Shown here piece after piece: positions 8,702 to 16,754 of a DNA stretch of 63,335 nucleotides; position 1 is the stretch's first letter; every line of letters starts with the position of its first letter. Location of the stretch: NCBI GenBank assembly GCA_902764825.1, contig CACWXL010000020.1:1-63335 (forward strand), given 5' to 3'. A model generated the notes under the pieces. That model was not told where the DNA came from. It was given only the letters and a program-made list of their open reading frames with translations, and did not search any database. Position numbers and translations under genes: made by a program. Source of the DNA: Oscillospiraceae bacterium (lineage in GTDB: Bacteria; Bacillota; Clostridia; Saccharofermentanales; Saccharofermentanaceae).

Positions 8702-9973
8702 TCAAGTTTGAAGAGACTTCAGATATCTGTAAGCAGACTCATATGTAAGCATCGCAAAGGACGGTTTGCTGAGGATCGGGAACTCTACATCGTCCTGCGA
8801 AGGCTCGTAATTTCTGGTAAGAACGATCACCGTTTTTGCCACATCATCCTTGAATACTTGGTTGTACTGTTCCTCAGTTATCTCGGTTCCTTCTTCGTAG
8901 TATTTTACGGATGAAGCCTGGTCTTCAGGAAGATCGTAATCGTAGAGATAATTACGTCTGTAGGAAGCTATGAGATCCCACTCAAAATTGTAGATTTCAG
9001 TCCAATACTTGAAGTCTGAATCTTCACCGCCTGCATGCGTGATGATAAGTCTGTTTGATGTCGCATACATCAGGAAAAAACCTCCTGAAGCAGCCATGTA
9101 CTGAACGCTCTCGACCTCAATCTGCTTCAATGCTTCACCTGCATACTCGTTATAGTTATAAACGTAAAGATTGCAGCTATAGAACTCTTCATTCGTGGCC
9201 GCCACGAAATAAAGCTCCGGAATACCGTCGCCGTTGATATCATAGATGCCTACGGGATCGAACTTGTATTCGTACTGCACACCTTCGATCATTTTCTTAT
9301 TGTCTTCAAGAACCTTCATATAAGCAGCTATCGCTTTCTGGTAACTGTCGGCAAACTGGGTGCCTGTAGGGAATGCCGGCTCATCCGTAGGATCGGTTTC
9401 TTCAGTCGGCATCGTCGGCCACTGCTTTGTCTCAAGGTTAGGCCATTCTCCAGAGAACTCCATTAATTCTTCAAGCGCTGTGATCTTTGAGATCTTCCAG
9501 TCGTCGCCGTCCTTTGCAAATTCGAGTGATCCCTCAACGGTAATAACGTTCATGCTGTCCTTGATCGCTTTTACAAGATCATCGGCAGTAACATGCGACT
9601 CATCATAAAGGGTCTTCCAGTCCACGATAACGTAAGTTACATCTATCGAAGCCTTCTTGCCGTTGACCTTGATAGAGGTGCCCTTATAATTCAATTCGAT
9701 CGTATTTGCCGTTGCCTCATAAACATCCCAGATGTATTCGGCATTGGCGTCAAAGACGAAGCAGTCCTTGAACTCTTCGTATTCCTTGTCTTTTTCATCC
9801 CAGGTCGTCATGCCCAGGATCTTTTCCTCGTCCAGTTTCTGGAGAGCCTTGCCGTACGACTTGATAACACCGTCGACATTGCCCATTTCCTTCCTGTAGC
9901 CGAAAATATCACATCCGGCAATGCCAAACGCCATTGATGCAACCAGAACTGATGCAACTGTTTTCTTAAACAT
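8702..9973 (-). CDS. Lipoprotein with calcium-loop-like VCBS/FG-GAP-type end
   Basis: The 423-residue protein starts with a lipoprotein signal, lipobox GIAGC with Cys at residue 21, and an AGGAG ribosome binding site. Residues 30-170 contain a helical plus sheet domain resembling the repeat seen in the lipoprotein at 12022 (VDWKTLYDES, DDWKISKI). Residues about 175-210 are a Pro/Thr/Glu linker. The last 200 residues hold YDINGDGIPELYF, a DxNxDG calcium-loop pattern, and end like the neighbour at 10001 (ILSKPS then TYES). It is expected to sit on the outer face of the membrane. Function is unknown. Confidence 0.8.
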   Translation of the reverse strand: MFKKTVASVLVASMAFGIAGCDIFGYRKEMGNVDGVIKSYGKALQKLDEEKILGMTTWDEKDKEYEEFKDCFVFDANAEYIWDVYEATANTIELNYKGTSIKVNGKKASIDVTYVIVDWKTLYDESHVTADDLVKAIKDSMNVITVEGSLEFAKDGDDWKISKITALEELMEFSGEWPNLETKQWPTMPTEETDPTDEPAFPTGTQFADSYQKAIAAYMKVLEDNKKMIEGVQYEYKFDPVGIYDINGDGIPELYFVAATNEEFYSCNLYVYNYNEYAGEALKQIEVESVQYMAASGGFFLMYATSNRLIITHAGGEDSDFKYWTEIYNFEWDLIASYRRNYLYDYDLPEDQASSVKYYEEGTEITEEQYNQVFKDDVAKTVIVLTRNYEPSQDDVEFPILSKPSFAMLTYESAYRYLKSLQT

Positions 9974-10000
9974 TTTATTACTCCTGTTCCAAATGGATTT

Positions 10001-10765
10001 TTACGAGAGTTTTATCAGATACGAGAGCATGCTCTCGTAATTCATGATCTTTGCCGAAGGCTTTGACAGCAGGGGCGAATCTTCCTCTTCGGACTTTGAC
10101 TTCATGTTGGTCGCGAGGACCATCGTTGCCTGGTCGATATGGACAGTGACCAGCTGGTCGTATGCAGTCTGGTCAGCCGGGGACCCGTTCGCATAATACT
10201 TGTTTACGATCCTCTCGGTGGAAGCATCGTGTACCTGCGTCAGCTTATAACTGCCGTTCTTGTAGAAATTCATGTCATAGACGATCGTCTCCGTAACGGA
10301 TTCCGAACCGCCTGTGGAACGCGTAATGAGAAGTGCCACGGGTGATGTGAATACCGCATATTCACCGTCGCCGCCGGACAGGTACATGATGTTCGGGATC
10401 TCGATCTTCTTAACTGCGGCATCACTTCCCTTGTCGTAGGTGAAGACGAAGAATGTCGCAGAGTATCCTGTCGAATCGGTGGCTGCGAAAAAGTAAAATT
10501 CCGGAATGCCGTCGGAATTGATATCGTAAAGGCCGCACGTAGGCACATTGAAATACTTTTCGATGATCTGGATCGAATCCTTATTGACCTTGATCAATTC
10601 CTTGTAAGCGTTGACGGCCTTAACGCCGTCCTCGTTCAGGGACATCATGCTCTCAGTCACTTTCGAATATATGGAGGCGGTAGCTTCTGTAGTCTCAGTA
10701 TTACAAGCAGACAAACCCAAAGCCATTGCGGCTGTTACGATTATAGCCACTGCACGCTTGAACAT
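10001..10765 (-). CDS. Lipoprotein paralogue of the gene at 8702
   Basis: The frame is open back to 10963, but the ATG at 10765 has AGGAGGGG eight bases upstream and begins a proper lipoprotein signal with lipobox GLSAC, so the protein is 254 residues. It lacks the N-terminal domain of its neighbour and keeps only the C-terminal module: YDINSDGIPEFYFF, a four-stranded-looking middle and LLSKPSAKIMNYES. The two genes are 27 bases apart in the same direction, a tandem duplication followed by divergence. Role unknown; extracellular calcium binding is a guess from the DxNxDG loop. Confidence 0.8.
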   Translation of the reverse strand: MFKRAVAIIVTAAMALGLSACNTETTEATASIYSKVTESMMSLNEDGVKAVNAYKELIKVNKDSIQIIEKYFNVPTCGLYDINSDGIPEFYFFAATDSTGYSATFFVFTYDKGSDAAVKKIEIPNIMYLSGGDGEYAVFTSPVALLITRSTGGSESVTETIVYDMNFYKNGSYKLTQVHDASTERIVNKYYANGSPADQTAYDQLVTVHIDQATMVLATNMKSKSEEEDSPLLSKPSAKIMNYESMLSYLIKLS

Positions 10766-10880
10766 GACAAAGCCCCTCCTTCGCATGACCCTCAAATAAA
10801 AGCGGTTGCCGGATAACCTCCGACAACCACATTTTATATCTAATATGCTTTTACACAAATACCTAAAAGGCTTCGAATTA

Positions 10881-11810
10881 TTACTTTTCGCCGTTGAGCA
10901 CCGCGAGAATGTTCGGAAGCTCCTTATCAACGATATCGTTGTCGAGCTGGCATGTGCCCGCATTGGTGTGTCCGCCGCCGCCGTATGAGAGGCAGAGCTG
11001 GCCGATATCTGTCGTGCCTGCTTTGTTGATAATGGACTTGCCGATCATGACTGCCGTATTCTGCTTCTGGAAGCCCCACGCAACGTGAACGCTTACCTCT
11101 GCCTCAGGATACATTGCATAGATCATGAATCTGTTGCCGGTATAGATCGTCTCAAGCGGTCTTAAGTCGAGGAGCGCTACCTTGCCTACGATCTTAACAT
11201 TCTCGGAAAGCTGCTTCTTGAACAGTTCCTGCTGCTCGAAATACATTTCAGTACGCTCTTTTACGTCAGGATGCTCGAGCACTTCATCAATGGTGTGATG
11301 AGCGCAGAAATCGATGAGCTCCATCATGAGCTGGTAATTGGAGATCCTGAAATCGTGGAAACGGCCGAGGCCTGTTCTTGCGTCCATGACGAAATTCATG
11401 AGGACCCATCCCTTAGGCTCTAAGATCTCGTCGATCGTAAAGTCAGCAGAATCGCCCTTATCAACAGCTGTCATGATCTCTTCGCTGACAGTCTTGAATC
11501 TCTCGGCGCCGCCATAGTAGTTATAAACGACTCTTGCAGCAGACTTCTCGCGGAGGCAGATGAACTTATGGCCGTAAGCTTCCATGTTGTTTCTGACGAG
11601 TTCACTCTCGTGATGGTCGAACGCAAGTCCGACTCTGGGATCGAAAGGAAGATTCGTCGTGATGTCGTTCTCGTTGATATCGACCTTGCCGTCCTGAACA
11701 TCCTTAGGATGAACAAACTTGATCTCGTCGATCATTTCGAGTTCACGGAGGAGCATTGCGCATACGAGTCCGTCAAAATCACTTCTGGTAATAAGTCTCT
11801 TCTTTTCCAT
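10881..11810 (-). CDS. DHH family phosphoesterase, exopolyphosphatase-like
   Basis: The 309-residue cytosolic protein has the DHH-family landmarks: TRSDFDGLVCAMLL near residue 8 (first metal-binding Asp), LAFDHHESE near 83 (the DHH motif), and a DHHA1-type end with YGGGGHTNAGTCQ near residue 277. Relatives hydrolyse polyphosphate, nanoRNA or cyclic dinucleotides; this shorter form is usually annotated as exopolyphosphatase-like. The start is preceded by GGAAGGAAAG. It is a single gene between lipoprotein genes, 115 bases upstream of the lipoprotein start. Substrate is not decided by sequence. Confidence 0.82.
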   Translation of the reverse strand: MEKKRLITRSDFDGLVCAMLLRELEMIDEIKFVHPKDVQDGKVDINENDITTNLPFDPRVGLAFDHHESELVRNNMEAYGHKFICLREKSAARVVYNYYGGAERFKTVSEEIMTAVDKGDSADFTIDEILEPKGWVLMNFVMDARTGLGRFHDFRISNYQLMMELIDFCAHHTIDEVLEHPDVKERTEMYFEQQELFKKQLSENVKIVGKVALLDLRPLETIYTGNRFMIYAMYPEAEVSVHVAWGFQKQNTAVMIGKSIINKAGTTDIGQLCLSYGGGGHTNAGTCQLDNDIVDKELPNILAVLNGEK

Positions 11811-11955
11811 TTACTACTTTCCTTCCTTTTATCTTGCCATCCCGAAAACAGCTTCCACACCATTAATATAAGGAAAATTTTACTAGAGATTACGGCAAAA
11901 TTCAAATATCAGTAGGGGTTCGTGCCATTTTCTTAAGCCTTAGTTTTGCAACATC

Positions 11956-11998
11956 TTAACCTTGACGATGAAGTATGCGGTCGGTATTGTAAGGTTAA
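11956..11998 (+). promoter_or_regulatory. Sigma-A promoter inside an inverted repeat, for the lipoprotein at 12022
   Basis: TTGACG at 11962-11967 and TATTGT at 11985-11990 are 17 bases apart. The pair is flanked by the perfect inverted repeat TTAACCTT (11956-11963) and AAGGTTAA (11991-11998), which overlaps the -35 and follows the -10. This layout suits repression. The gene start is 24 bases downstream. Confidence 0.55.
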
Positions 11999-12021
11999 CA
12001 ACTAGATAAGGAATAAGGTTT

Positions 12022-13572
12022 ATGAATAGATCTTTTGTACGTAAGACAGCAGCCTTAATGGCGGTAGTGACATTGCTCCCGATGTTCGCTTCATGCTCGC
12101 TTTTTAAGAAGAAAGCAGTCCTTGAAGCGGCAGGTGCATTCTGCGAAGCAGTCGCGTCAGGTGACGATACCGCGATCTTAAGAAAGACCGACGGCCTAGA
12201 GCGCGATTACAAAAAATCCTTTAAGGAACTCCTTAAGAGCGACAATTACACAGACGAAGAAAAGATCTTCAACCAGCATATGACAGAGTCGATCGCATCA
12301 GAGATCGACGAGAAGTCCGTAAAGATCGACAAGGACACAGCCAAGGTCGGTATCACTTTCACAGTTGCAGATCTGAGCAAGCTCGCAAATGGTGACTACA
12401 AAGATGCAAACGCACTCGGCACGGCAGTCGACAATGTGGAGACCAGGACCATCGAAGTAACTGCGGAACTGGCGCTTATCGAGAAGGAATGGTACGTCAC
12501 AAACTTTGATGATGAGGCGTTCAAAGACCTATTCTCATTCTACGGCAACATGCCTGCGATCGGCCGCGGCACGCTCATCGAGACAGCCACAAAACTTGCC
12601 CAGGCGATCAAGAACGACGATTCCGGCGTAGCGATCTATCTTGCAGGTTCCAATGCATCTGTCACAACGGTAGAAGCCGTAAAGGACTATTTCGATGTCG
12701 ACGGAAAACCGACAGACGAAGACAATGCTTTCCGCGCTGCTGTAAGAAACGGAATGAGCTATGAGATCGATGAATCTTCAGTAGCCATCGACGGCACCAA
12801 GGGCAGCGTCAGAATTGTCATCAGGAGACCTAATTTCGAGGTCCTGGCAGGCAAGACTTTCTCCTCTATTCCTGAGATCGAGAAGGCCGTAAACGAATGC
12901 GAGATCATCAATTACGAATACAAGTGCGAGCTTGAGAGGACCGGTTCCGAATGGTTCGTCACAAACCTTGATTCCGTTGAGTTCGGCGGCCTCCTCTCTT
13001 ATAAGAAATTCACGATCAGCATGAACTCCGTCGACGGCACCTACAAGTCCGCAATGGACATCACAGACAAGTTCATCAGATATATTGCCAAGGAATACAC
13101 TGTCAGCGTTCCTTCCGACTGCGAAGGCAAGATCTACATCCGCTCGACGATGGTCCTCAAGAACGGCAAGTACGAAGTAAAGATCGACCGCGACGCCTTT
13201 GTCTCCGACATCAAGTCCTTCGTCGAGAAGAACATTGACAAGATCATCAAGAACACCCTCGGCACCACTTCATCCGTCGGTCTTGACGCCATGGCAAAGA
13301 TCGCCGGCTACAAGGACTACGCCGACATGAAGCAGAAGATCCTGGAGCAGGTAACGACGAGCGTCGAGAGCATCAATACTTCAAGCCTTGAGAGCTCCGG
13401 CACCTACACCGTCAGCGACAACAACATCACCTTCAAGTCAGCGGCCGACATAATGCCCGGCACGGTCGACAACTTCGGCAACATCACGGTCGAAGCAGTT
13501 GTTAAAGATCCTGACGCCAAGAAGCTCCTGGAGTCAGACAAGATCACGATGATCTATAAGAAGGCGGCATAG
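12022..13572 (+). CDS. Lipoprotein with tandem repeated domain
   Basis: The 516-residue protein begins with a lipoprotein signal (lipobox FASC, Cys near residue 26) and an ATAAGG ribosome binding site. It contains two copies of one domain, at about residues 33-170 and 185-325: each has a helical start, a DE(S/K)SV strand, and ends with EWYVTNFD or EWFVTNLD. The rest, to residue 516, is a third, different region with repeated short strands. The domain resembles bacterial DUF5105-like lipoprotein modules and a part of the gene at 8702. It is exported and membrane anchored; no catalytic motif is seen. Confidence 0.78.
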   Translation: MNRSFVRKTAALMAVVTLLPMFASCSLFKKKAVLEAAGAFCEAVASGDDTAILRKTDGLERDYKKSFKELLKSDNYTDEEKIFNQHMTESIASEIDEKSVKIDKDTAKVGITFTVADLSKLANGDYKDANALGTAVDNVETRTIEVTAELALIEKEWYVTNFDDEAFKDLFSFYGNMPAIGRGTLIETATKLAQAIKNDDSGVAIYLAGSNASVTTVEAVKDYFDVDGKPTDEDNAFRAAVRNGMSYEIDESSVAIDGTKGSVRIVIRRPNFEVLAGKTFSSIPEIEKAVNECEIINYEYKCELERTGSEWFVTNLDSVEFGGLLSYKKFTISMNSVDGTYKSAMDITDKFIRYIAKEYTVSVPSDCEGKIYIRSTMVLKNGKYEVKIDRDAFVSDIKSFVEKNIDKIIKNTLGTTSSVGLDAMAKIAGYKDYADMKQKILEQVTTSVESINTSSLESSGTYTVSDNNITFKSAADIMPGTVDNFGNITVEAVVKDPDAKKLLESDKITMIYKKAA

Positions 13573-13597
13573 GATTTGAATGCCGGACTTAGTAACT

Positions 13598-13999
13598 ATG
13601 AAAAGATTTGCAGCAGTTTTAATTTGTTTGGCTTTGTGCGGAAGCTTTCTTACAGGGTGCGGTTCTGAATCCACATCGCAAACGACCGCTGAGACAGTCG
13701 TGGAGTCATTCTCCGGTCATGCTGACGTTGAAGGGGATGTTCCAGGCGTAAGGCTGGAGATCAGATCAGGCATCCTTTATGTCATTGTTTATGGTGGAAC
13801 ATATAAGACAACGATCGAAGCAGATGAAATATCTGTGATCAGGCCTGAATCCGGAAATGGAACAGTCAGTACGGCAATTATATATAAGGATCATCAAGAG
13901 GTCCTTAGTTTTTCGCGTTCATCTTTAGAGGAAACCTATATGACTAAAGATGAGATCGAGGAAAGATTCGGTCCTGTCAAAATAGTCGTGAAGTCTTGA
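13598..13999 (+). CDS. Small lipoprotein
   Basis: A 133-residue lipoprotein if the ATG at 13598 is used, with a Lys-Arg start, a hydrophobic stretch and lipobox FLTGC. An ATG at 13580 in the same frame has AGGA five bases upstream and would add six residues, so the start is uncertain. The mature part (about 110 residues) is rich in beta-type residues and has no motif I recognise. It begins 25 bases after the lipoprotein at 12022, so the two are likely co-transcribed, and a terminator follows at 14064. Confidence 0.68.
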   Translation: MKRFAAVLICLALCGSFLTGCGSESTSQTTAETVVESFSGHADVEGDVPGVRLEIRSGILYVIVYGGTYKTTIEADEISVIRPESGNGTVSTAIIYKDHQEVLSFSRSSLEETYMTKDEIEERFGPVKIVVKS

Positions 14000-14063
14000 T
14001 CCCTCTTTGATCTCATCGTAATCCGTCGGATATTTTCCTCAAGGCAAAATACTATTTAATGCA

Positions 14064-14095
14064 AAAGGCTGCCCATTAAGAGCAGCCTTTGTTTT
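14064..14095. terminator. Bidirectional terminator between lipoprotein gene and gpmI
   Basis: AAAGGCTGC and GCAGCCTTT form a nine-pair stem with a nine-base loop. T-rich sequence follows on both strands, so it can stop the plus-strand lipoprotein transcript and the minus-strand gpmI transcript. Confidence 0.8.
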
Positions 14096-14115
14096 CGAGC
14101 TTTTGAAAAACTATA

Positions 14116-15666
14116 TTACTTCTTGATAAGAAGTGACTCGCCTGTCATCTCTGCAGGCTGGGGAAGTCCCATGATCTCAAGGAGTGTGGGAGCGATGTCA
14201 CAGAGGCGTCCGCCCTCACGGAGTGTGTACTCAGGATCGTAGTTGTAGAGGATGAACGGAACGGGATTTGTTGTGTGTGCAGTGTGAGGCTGCATTGTCT
14301 CGAGGTTCATCATCTGCTCGGCGTTGCCGTGGTCAGCACAGATGAAGAGAACGCCATTCATCTTCTTTACTGCTTCAACAGCGCCGCCAACGCAAGCGTC
14401 AACTCTCTCTACTGCTGCGATAGCTGCTTCGAGAACGCCGGTGTGGCCGACCATGTCAGGGTTAGCGAAGTTGATGATGACTACGTCGTACTTATCGGAG
14501 CAGATAGCTGCGTCGAGCTTCTCGGATACTTCGGGAGCGCTCATCTCAGGCTTTAAGTCATAAGTTGCAACTGCAGGAGAAGGTACGAGTGTACGGTCCT
14601 CATCCTTGTTGGGCTCTTCAATACCGCCGTTGAAGAAGAATGTAACGTGTGCATACTTCTCTGTCTCAGCGATACGGAGCTGCTTCAAGCCGTTTGCTGC
14701 AAGATACTCACCGAGAGTGTTCTTGATCTCTTCCTTCTTGAAAGCAACGAACTTGTTAGGAATGAGCTCATCGTAATCCTTGAAACATACGTATGTGAGA
14801 GGCATGAAGCCGTTTGCTCTCTTTAAGTACTTGATGCACTTTGTGTCGGAAGCATCGCCGGGCTGTGCTGCGATATCCTCATCGGAGTAGCAGAAAGCCT
14901 TTGTGATCTCTCTTGCACGGTCAGGTCGGAAGTTGAAGAAGATAACGGAGTCGTTAGGCTTAACGACAGAAACGGGCTTGCCCTCATCATCTACGATAAC
15001 CGTAGGAAGAACGAACTCGTCTGTTACGCCGTTGTCGTAAGACTTCTGCATAGCTGCGATGCAGTCTGTATCCTTAACGCCTTCACCCAATACGAGTGAG
15101 TCGTAAGCTGTCTGGATCCTGTCCCAGTTGTTGTCTCTGTCCATTGCATAGTAACGGCCGGACATGGAAGCAACCTTACCAACGCCGATCTCAGCCATCT
15201 TGTCTACCAATGCCTGGAGATAATCCTTACCGGATGCCGGAGGTGTGTCACGGCCGTCGAAGAAAGGATGAACGTAAACTCTGTCGAATCCCTCTCTCTT
15301 GCAGAGCTCAAGGATCGCATAGAGGTGTGTGTTGTGTGAGTGAACGCCGCCATCAGAGAGAAGGCCCCATACGTGAAGGTCGGAATTCTTCTCTTTGCAG
15401 TTGTTGATGGCGCGGAGGAGGTCCTCATTCTTGAAGAAAACGCCGTCCTCGATATATTTTGTGATGAGTGTCAGATCCTGATAGATGATCCTTCCGGAGC
15501 CGATATTCATGTGGCCAACCTCGGAGTTACCCATCTGTCCGTCAGGGAGTCCGACTGCGAGGCCGGATGCAAAGCCCTTAACATAAGGGCACTCAGCCAT
15601 AAGCTTGTCGATTACGGGAGTGTTTGCCATAGCAATGGCATTGTATTCCTTGGTATCACTCTTCAT
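14116..15666 (-). CDS. gpmI: Phosphoglycerate mutase, cofactor-independent, N-terminus missing
   Basis: A 516-residue member of the alkaline-phosphatase-type iPGM family, which interconverts 3- and 2-phosphoglycerate. GQMGNSEVGHMNIGSG near residue 44 carries the catalytic Ser, and SDGGVHSH, FRPDRA, IINFANPDMVGH and CADHGNAEQ are the other metal and substrate motifs. The protein begins at KSDTKEYNAIAMAN, which aligns after the usual LILDGFG segment, so the first metal-ligand Asp is absent. The ATG at 15666 has a strong AAAGGAG site, an in-frame TAA lies 21 bases upstream, and only 33 bases separate it from the preceding gene, leaving no room for the lost part. Activity is therefore in doubt. 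Confidence 0.85.
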   Translation of the reverse strand: MKSDTKEYNAIAMANTPVIDKLMAECPYVKGFASGLAVGLPDGQMGNSEVGHMNIGSGRIIYQDLTLITKYIEDGVFFKNEDLLRAINNCKEKNSDLHVWGLLSDGGVHSHNTHLYAILELCKREGFDRVYVHPFFDGRDTPPASGKDYLQALVDKMAEIGVGKVASMSGRYYAMDRDNNWDRIQTAYDSLVLGEGVKDTDCIAAMQKSYDNGVTDEFVLPTVIVDDEGKPVSVVKPNDSVIFFNFRPDRAREITKAFCYSDEDIAAQPGDASDTKCIKYLKRANGFMPLTYVCFKDYDELIPNKFVAFKKEEIKNTLGEYLAANGLKQLRIAETEKYAHVTFFFNGGIEEPNKDEDRTLVPSPAVATYDLKPEMSAPEVSEKLDAAICSDKYDVVIINFANPDMVGHTGVLEAAIAAVERVDACVGGAVEAVKKMNGVLFICADHGNAEQMMNLETMQPHTAHTTNPVPFILYNYDPEYTLREGGRLCDIAPTLLEIMGLPQPAEMTGESLLIKK

Positions 15667-15699
15667 AGTATTCTCCTTTGTATTTTAAGTTAACTTACA

Positions 15700-15885
15700 T
15701 CAATGTCCGGCCGTAAAACGGTTGAGGCCTTCGTCATATGAGAATCCCGCGTTTGCCAGCGTGCTGACAATGTCTTCCTCGTTCACACCGAGAGAACTGC
15801 AGAGCTCTTTTAAGCTTGCATAATTGTCTCTAAGCTCAGTATTTACATAGCTCAAAAGCATGAACGGATCTTTTGGCAGGGACAT
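15700..15885 (-). CDS. DUF4250 family small protein
   Basis: A 61-residue cytosolic protein beginning MSLPKDPFMLLSYVNTELRD, which matches the DUF4250 family found in Clostridia. The rest (SSLGVNEEDIVSTLANAGFSYD) suggests a small helix-turn-helix-like fold. A GAGGTG site precedes the start. It lies 33 bases upstream of gpmI in the same direction and is probably co-transcribed with it. The role is unknown. Confidence 0.75.
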   Translation of the reverse strand: MSLPKDPFMLLSYVNTELRDNYASLKELCSSLGVNEEDIVSTLANAGFSYDEGLNRFTAGH

Positions 15886-16031
15886 CTCGTATCACCTCTC
15901 ATCATTTTGACCGGCGACATTTTAACATATTTATTAGAGGCTTGCTCGAAAATATATGCCCATTTATGGCTGATTCCTGACAATTCCTTTGTGTAGTTTG
16001 CCGTGGCTAACTAATGACACCGGATAAGACT

Positions 16032-16433
16032 TCACTCCGCCCAGTTAGCGAGCTTAAGTCCTTCTACCCTGCAAAACTCTTTGGTGTTATTTGTAACCAG
16101 CGTGCATCCGGAAGATCTTGCGTGGGCTGCGATAAGCATATCCAAAGAACCTATGGGCGTTCCTCCCTTCTCCAGACTTGCTCTTATCTCACCGTATTCG
16201 GCTGCAGCAGCATCGTCAAATGCTGCAATATCAATGCTCGACAGCATCATGGTCAATGCCAGCCTGTTGCGCTCTGTCTGAACACTCTTCTCAACTCCAT
16301 ATGCAAGTTCTGCATAAGTAATGGACGAGATGCAGACATCTTCGGGGCTGATCTTCTTTAATTCACGGAAAACACTCTTGGGCTTATGCTTTATCACATA
16401 TATGCATATGTTGGTATCAAGCATGTATCTCAT
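16032..16433 (-). CDS. vapC: VapC-type PIN-domain toxin
   Basis: The 133-residue PIN domain shows the acidic ribonuclease residues: MLDTNI at 4-9 (Asp6), the Glu in ITYAELAYG, and IGSLDMLIAAHA near residue 95 with Asp97, followed by TLVTNNTKEF. VapC toxins cleave tRNA or rRNA and are held inactive by VapB. The start overlaps the antitoxin stop by four bases (ATGA), so the two are translationally coupled. The length is normal and all key residues seem present, so the pair is probably intact. Confidence 0.9.
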   Translation of the reverse strand: MRYMLDTNICIYVIKHKPKSVFRELKKISPEDVCISSITYAELAYGVEKSVQTERNRLALTMMLSSIDIAAFDDAAAAEYGEIRASLEKGGTPIGSLDMLIAAHARSSGCTLVTNNTKEFCRVEGLKLANWAE

Positions 16434-16660
16434 AGTTCTTCACGTTCCTGCAGATACTGTACGCCGCGGTCTTCGATCAGGAAATCCGGTGAGAACATGT
16501 CCAGCGATCTCATGAAGGTCTCCCATTTGGCAGATTTAGGCACGAGCAAAACCACGTCACCCACCTTGTTTACCATGACCTCATCATCTTTGAACCTATA
16601 TTCCTTGGGAAGCCTCACGGCCTGACTTCTGCCGTTCTCAAATACCTTTGCCGTCATCAT
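16430..16660 (-). CDS. vapB: VapB-type AbrB/MazE-fold antitoxin
   Basis: The start at 16660 (MMTAKVFENGRSQAVRLPKE) fits the usual VapB N-terminus; a GTG three codons upstream is also open. The N-terminal half is the swapped-hairpin DNA-binding fold, and the C-terminal part (KWETFMRSLDMFSPDFL) is the segment that wraps the toxin. It would neutralise VapC and repress its own promoter; a perfect 18-bp palindrome lies 26 bases upstream. Confidence 0.9.
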   Translation of the reverse strand: MMTAKVFENGRSQAVRLPKEYRFKDDEVMVNKVGDVVLLVPKSAKWETFMRSLDMFSPDFLIEDRGVQYLQEREEL

Positions 16661-16685
16661 GGTGATCACCGCCTTTCACCATAAG

Positions 16686-16703
16686 TATATACCGCGGTAT
16701 ATA
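16686..16703. promoter_or_regulatory. vapBC operator palindrome
   Basis: TATATACCGCGGTATATA is a perfect 18-bp palindrome just upstream of vapB. The family binds such sites as a VapBC complex, so this is very likely the autoregulatory operator; it also resembles an AT-rich -10 region. Confidence 0.75.
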
Positions 16704-16721
16704 TCAAATCAACAAAAATAT

Positions 16722-16745
16722 CCGGATGCTCAAACCTGCATCCGG
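16722..16745 (-). terminator. Terminator after the TrmH-type methyltransferase gene
   Basis: CCGGATGC and GCATCCGG form a perfect eight-pair stem with an eight-base loop. On the minus strand a T-rich tract follows. It closes the operon running from 19821 down to 16755 and shields the vapBC promoter. Confidence 0.8.
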
Positions 16746-16754
16746 CAAAACGGT

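Noticed and set aside
10766..10963. N-terminal extension of the lipoprotein at 10001
   Set aside because: It would overlap the DHH gene and put 66 residues before a perfect lipoprotein signal that has its own ribosome binding site.
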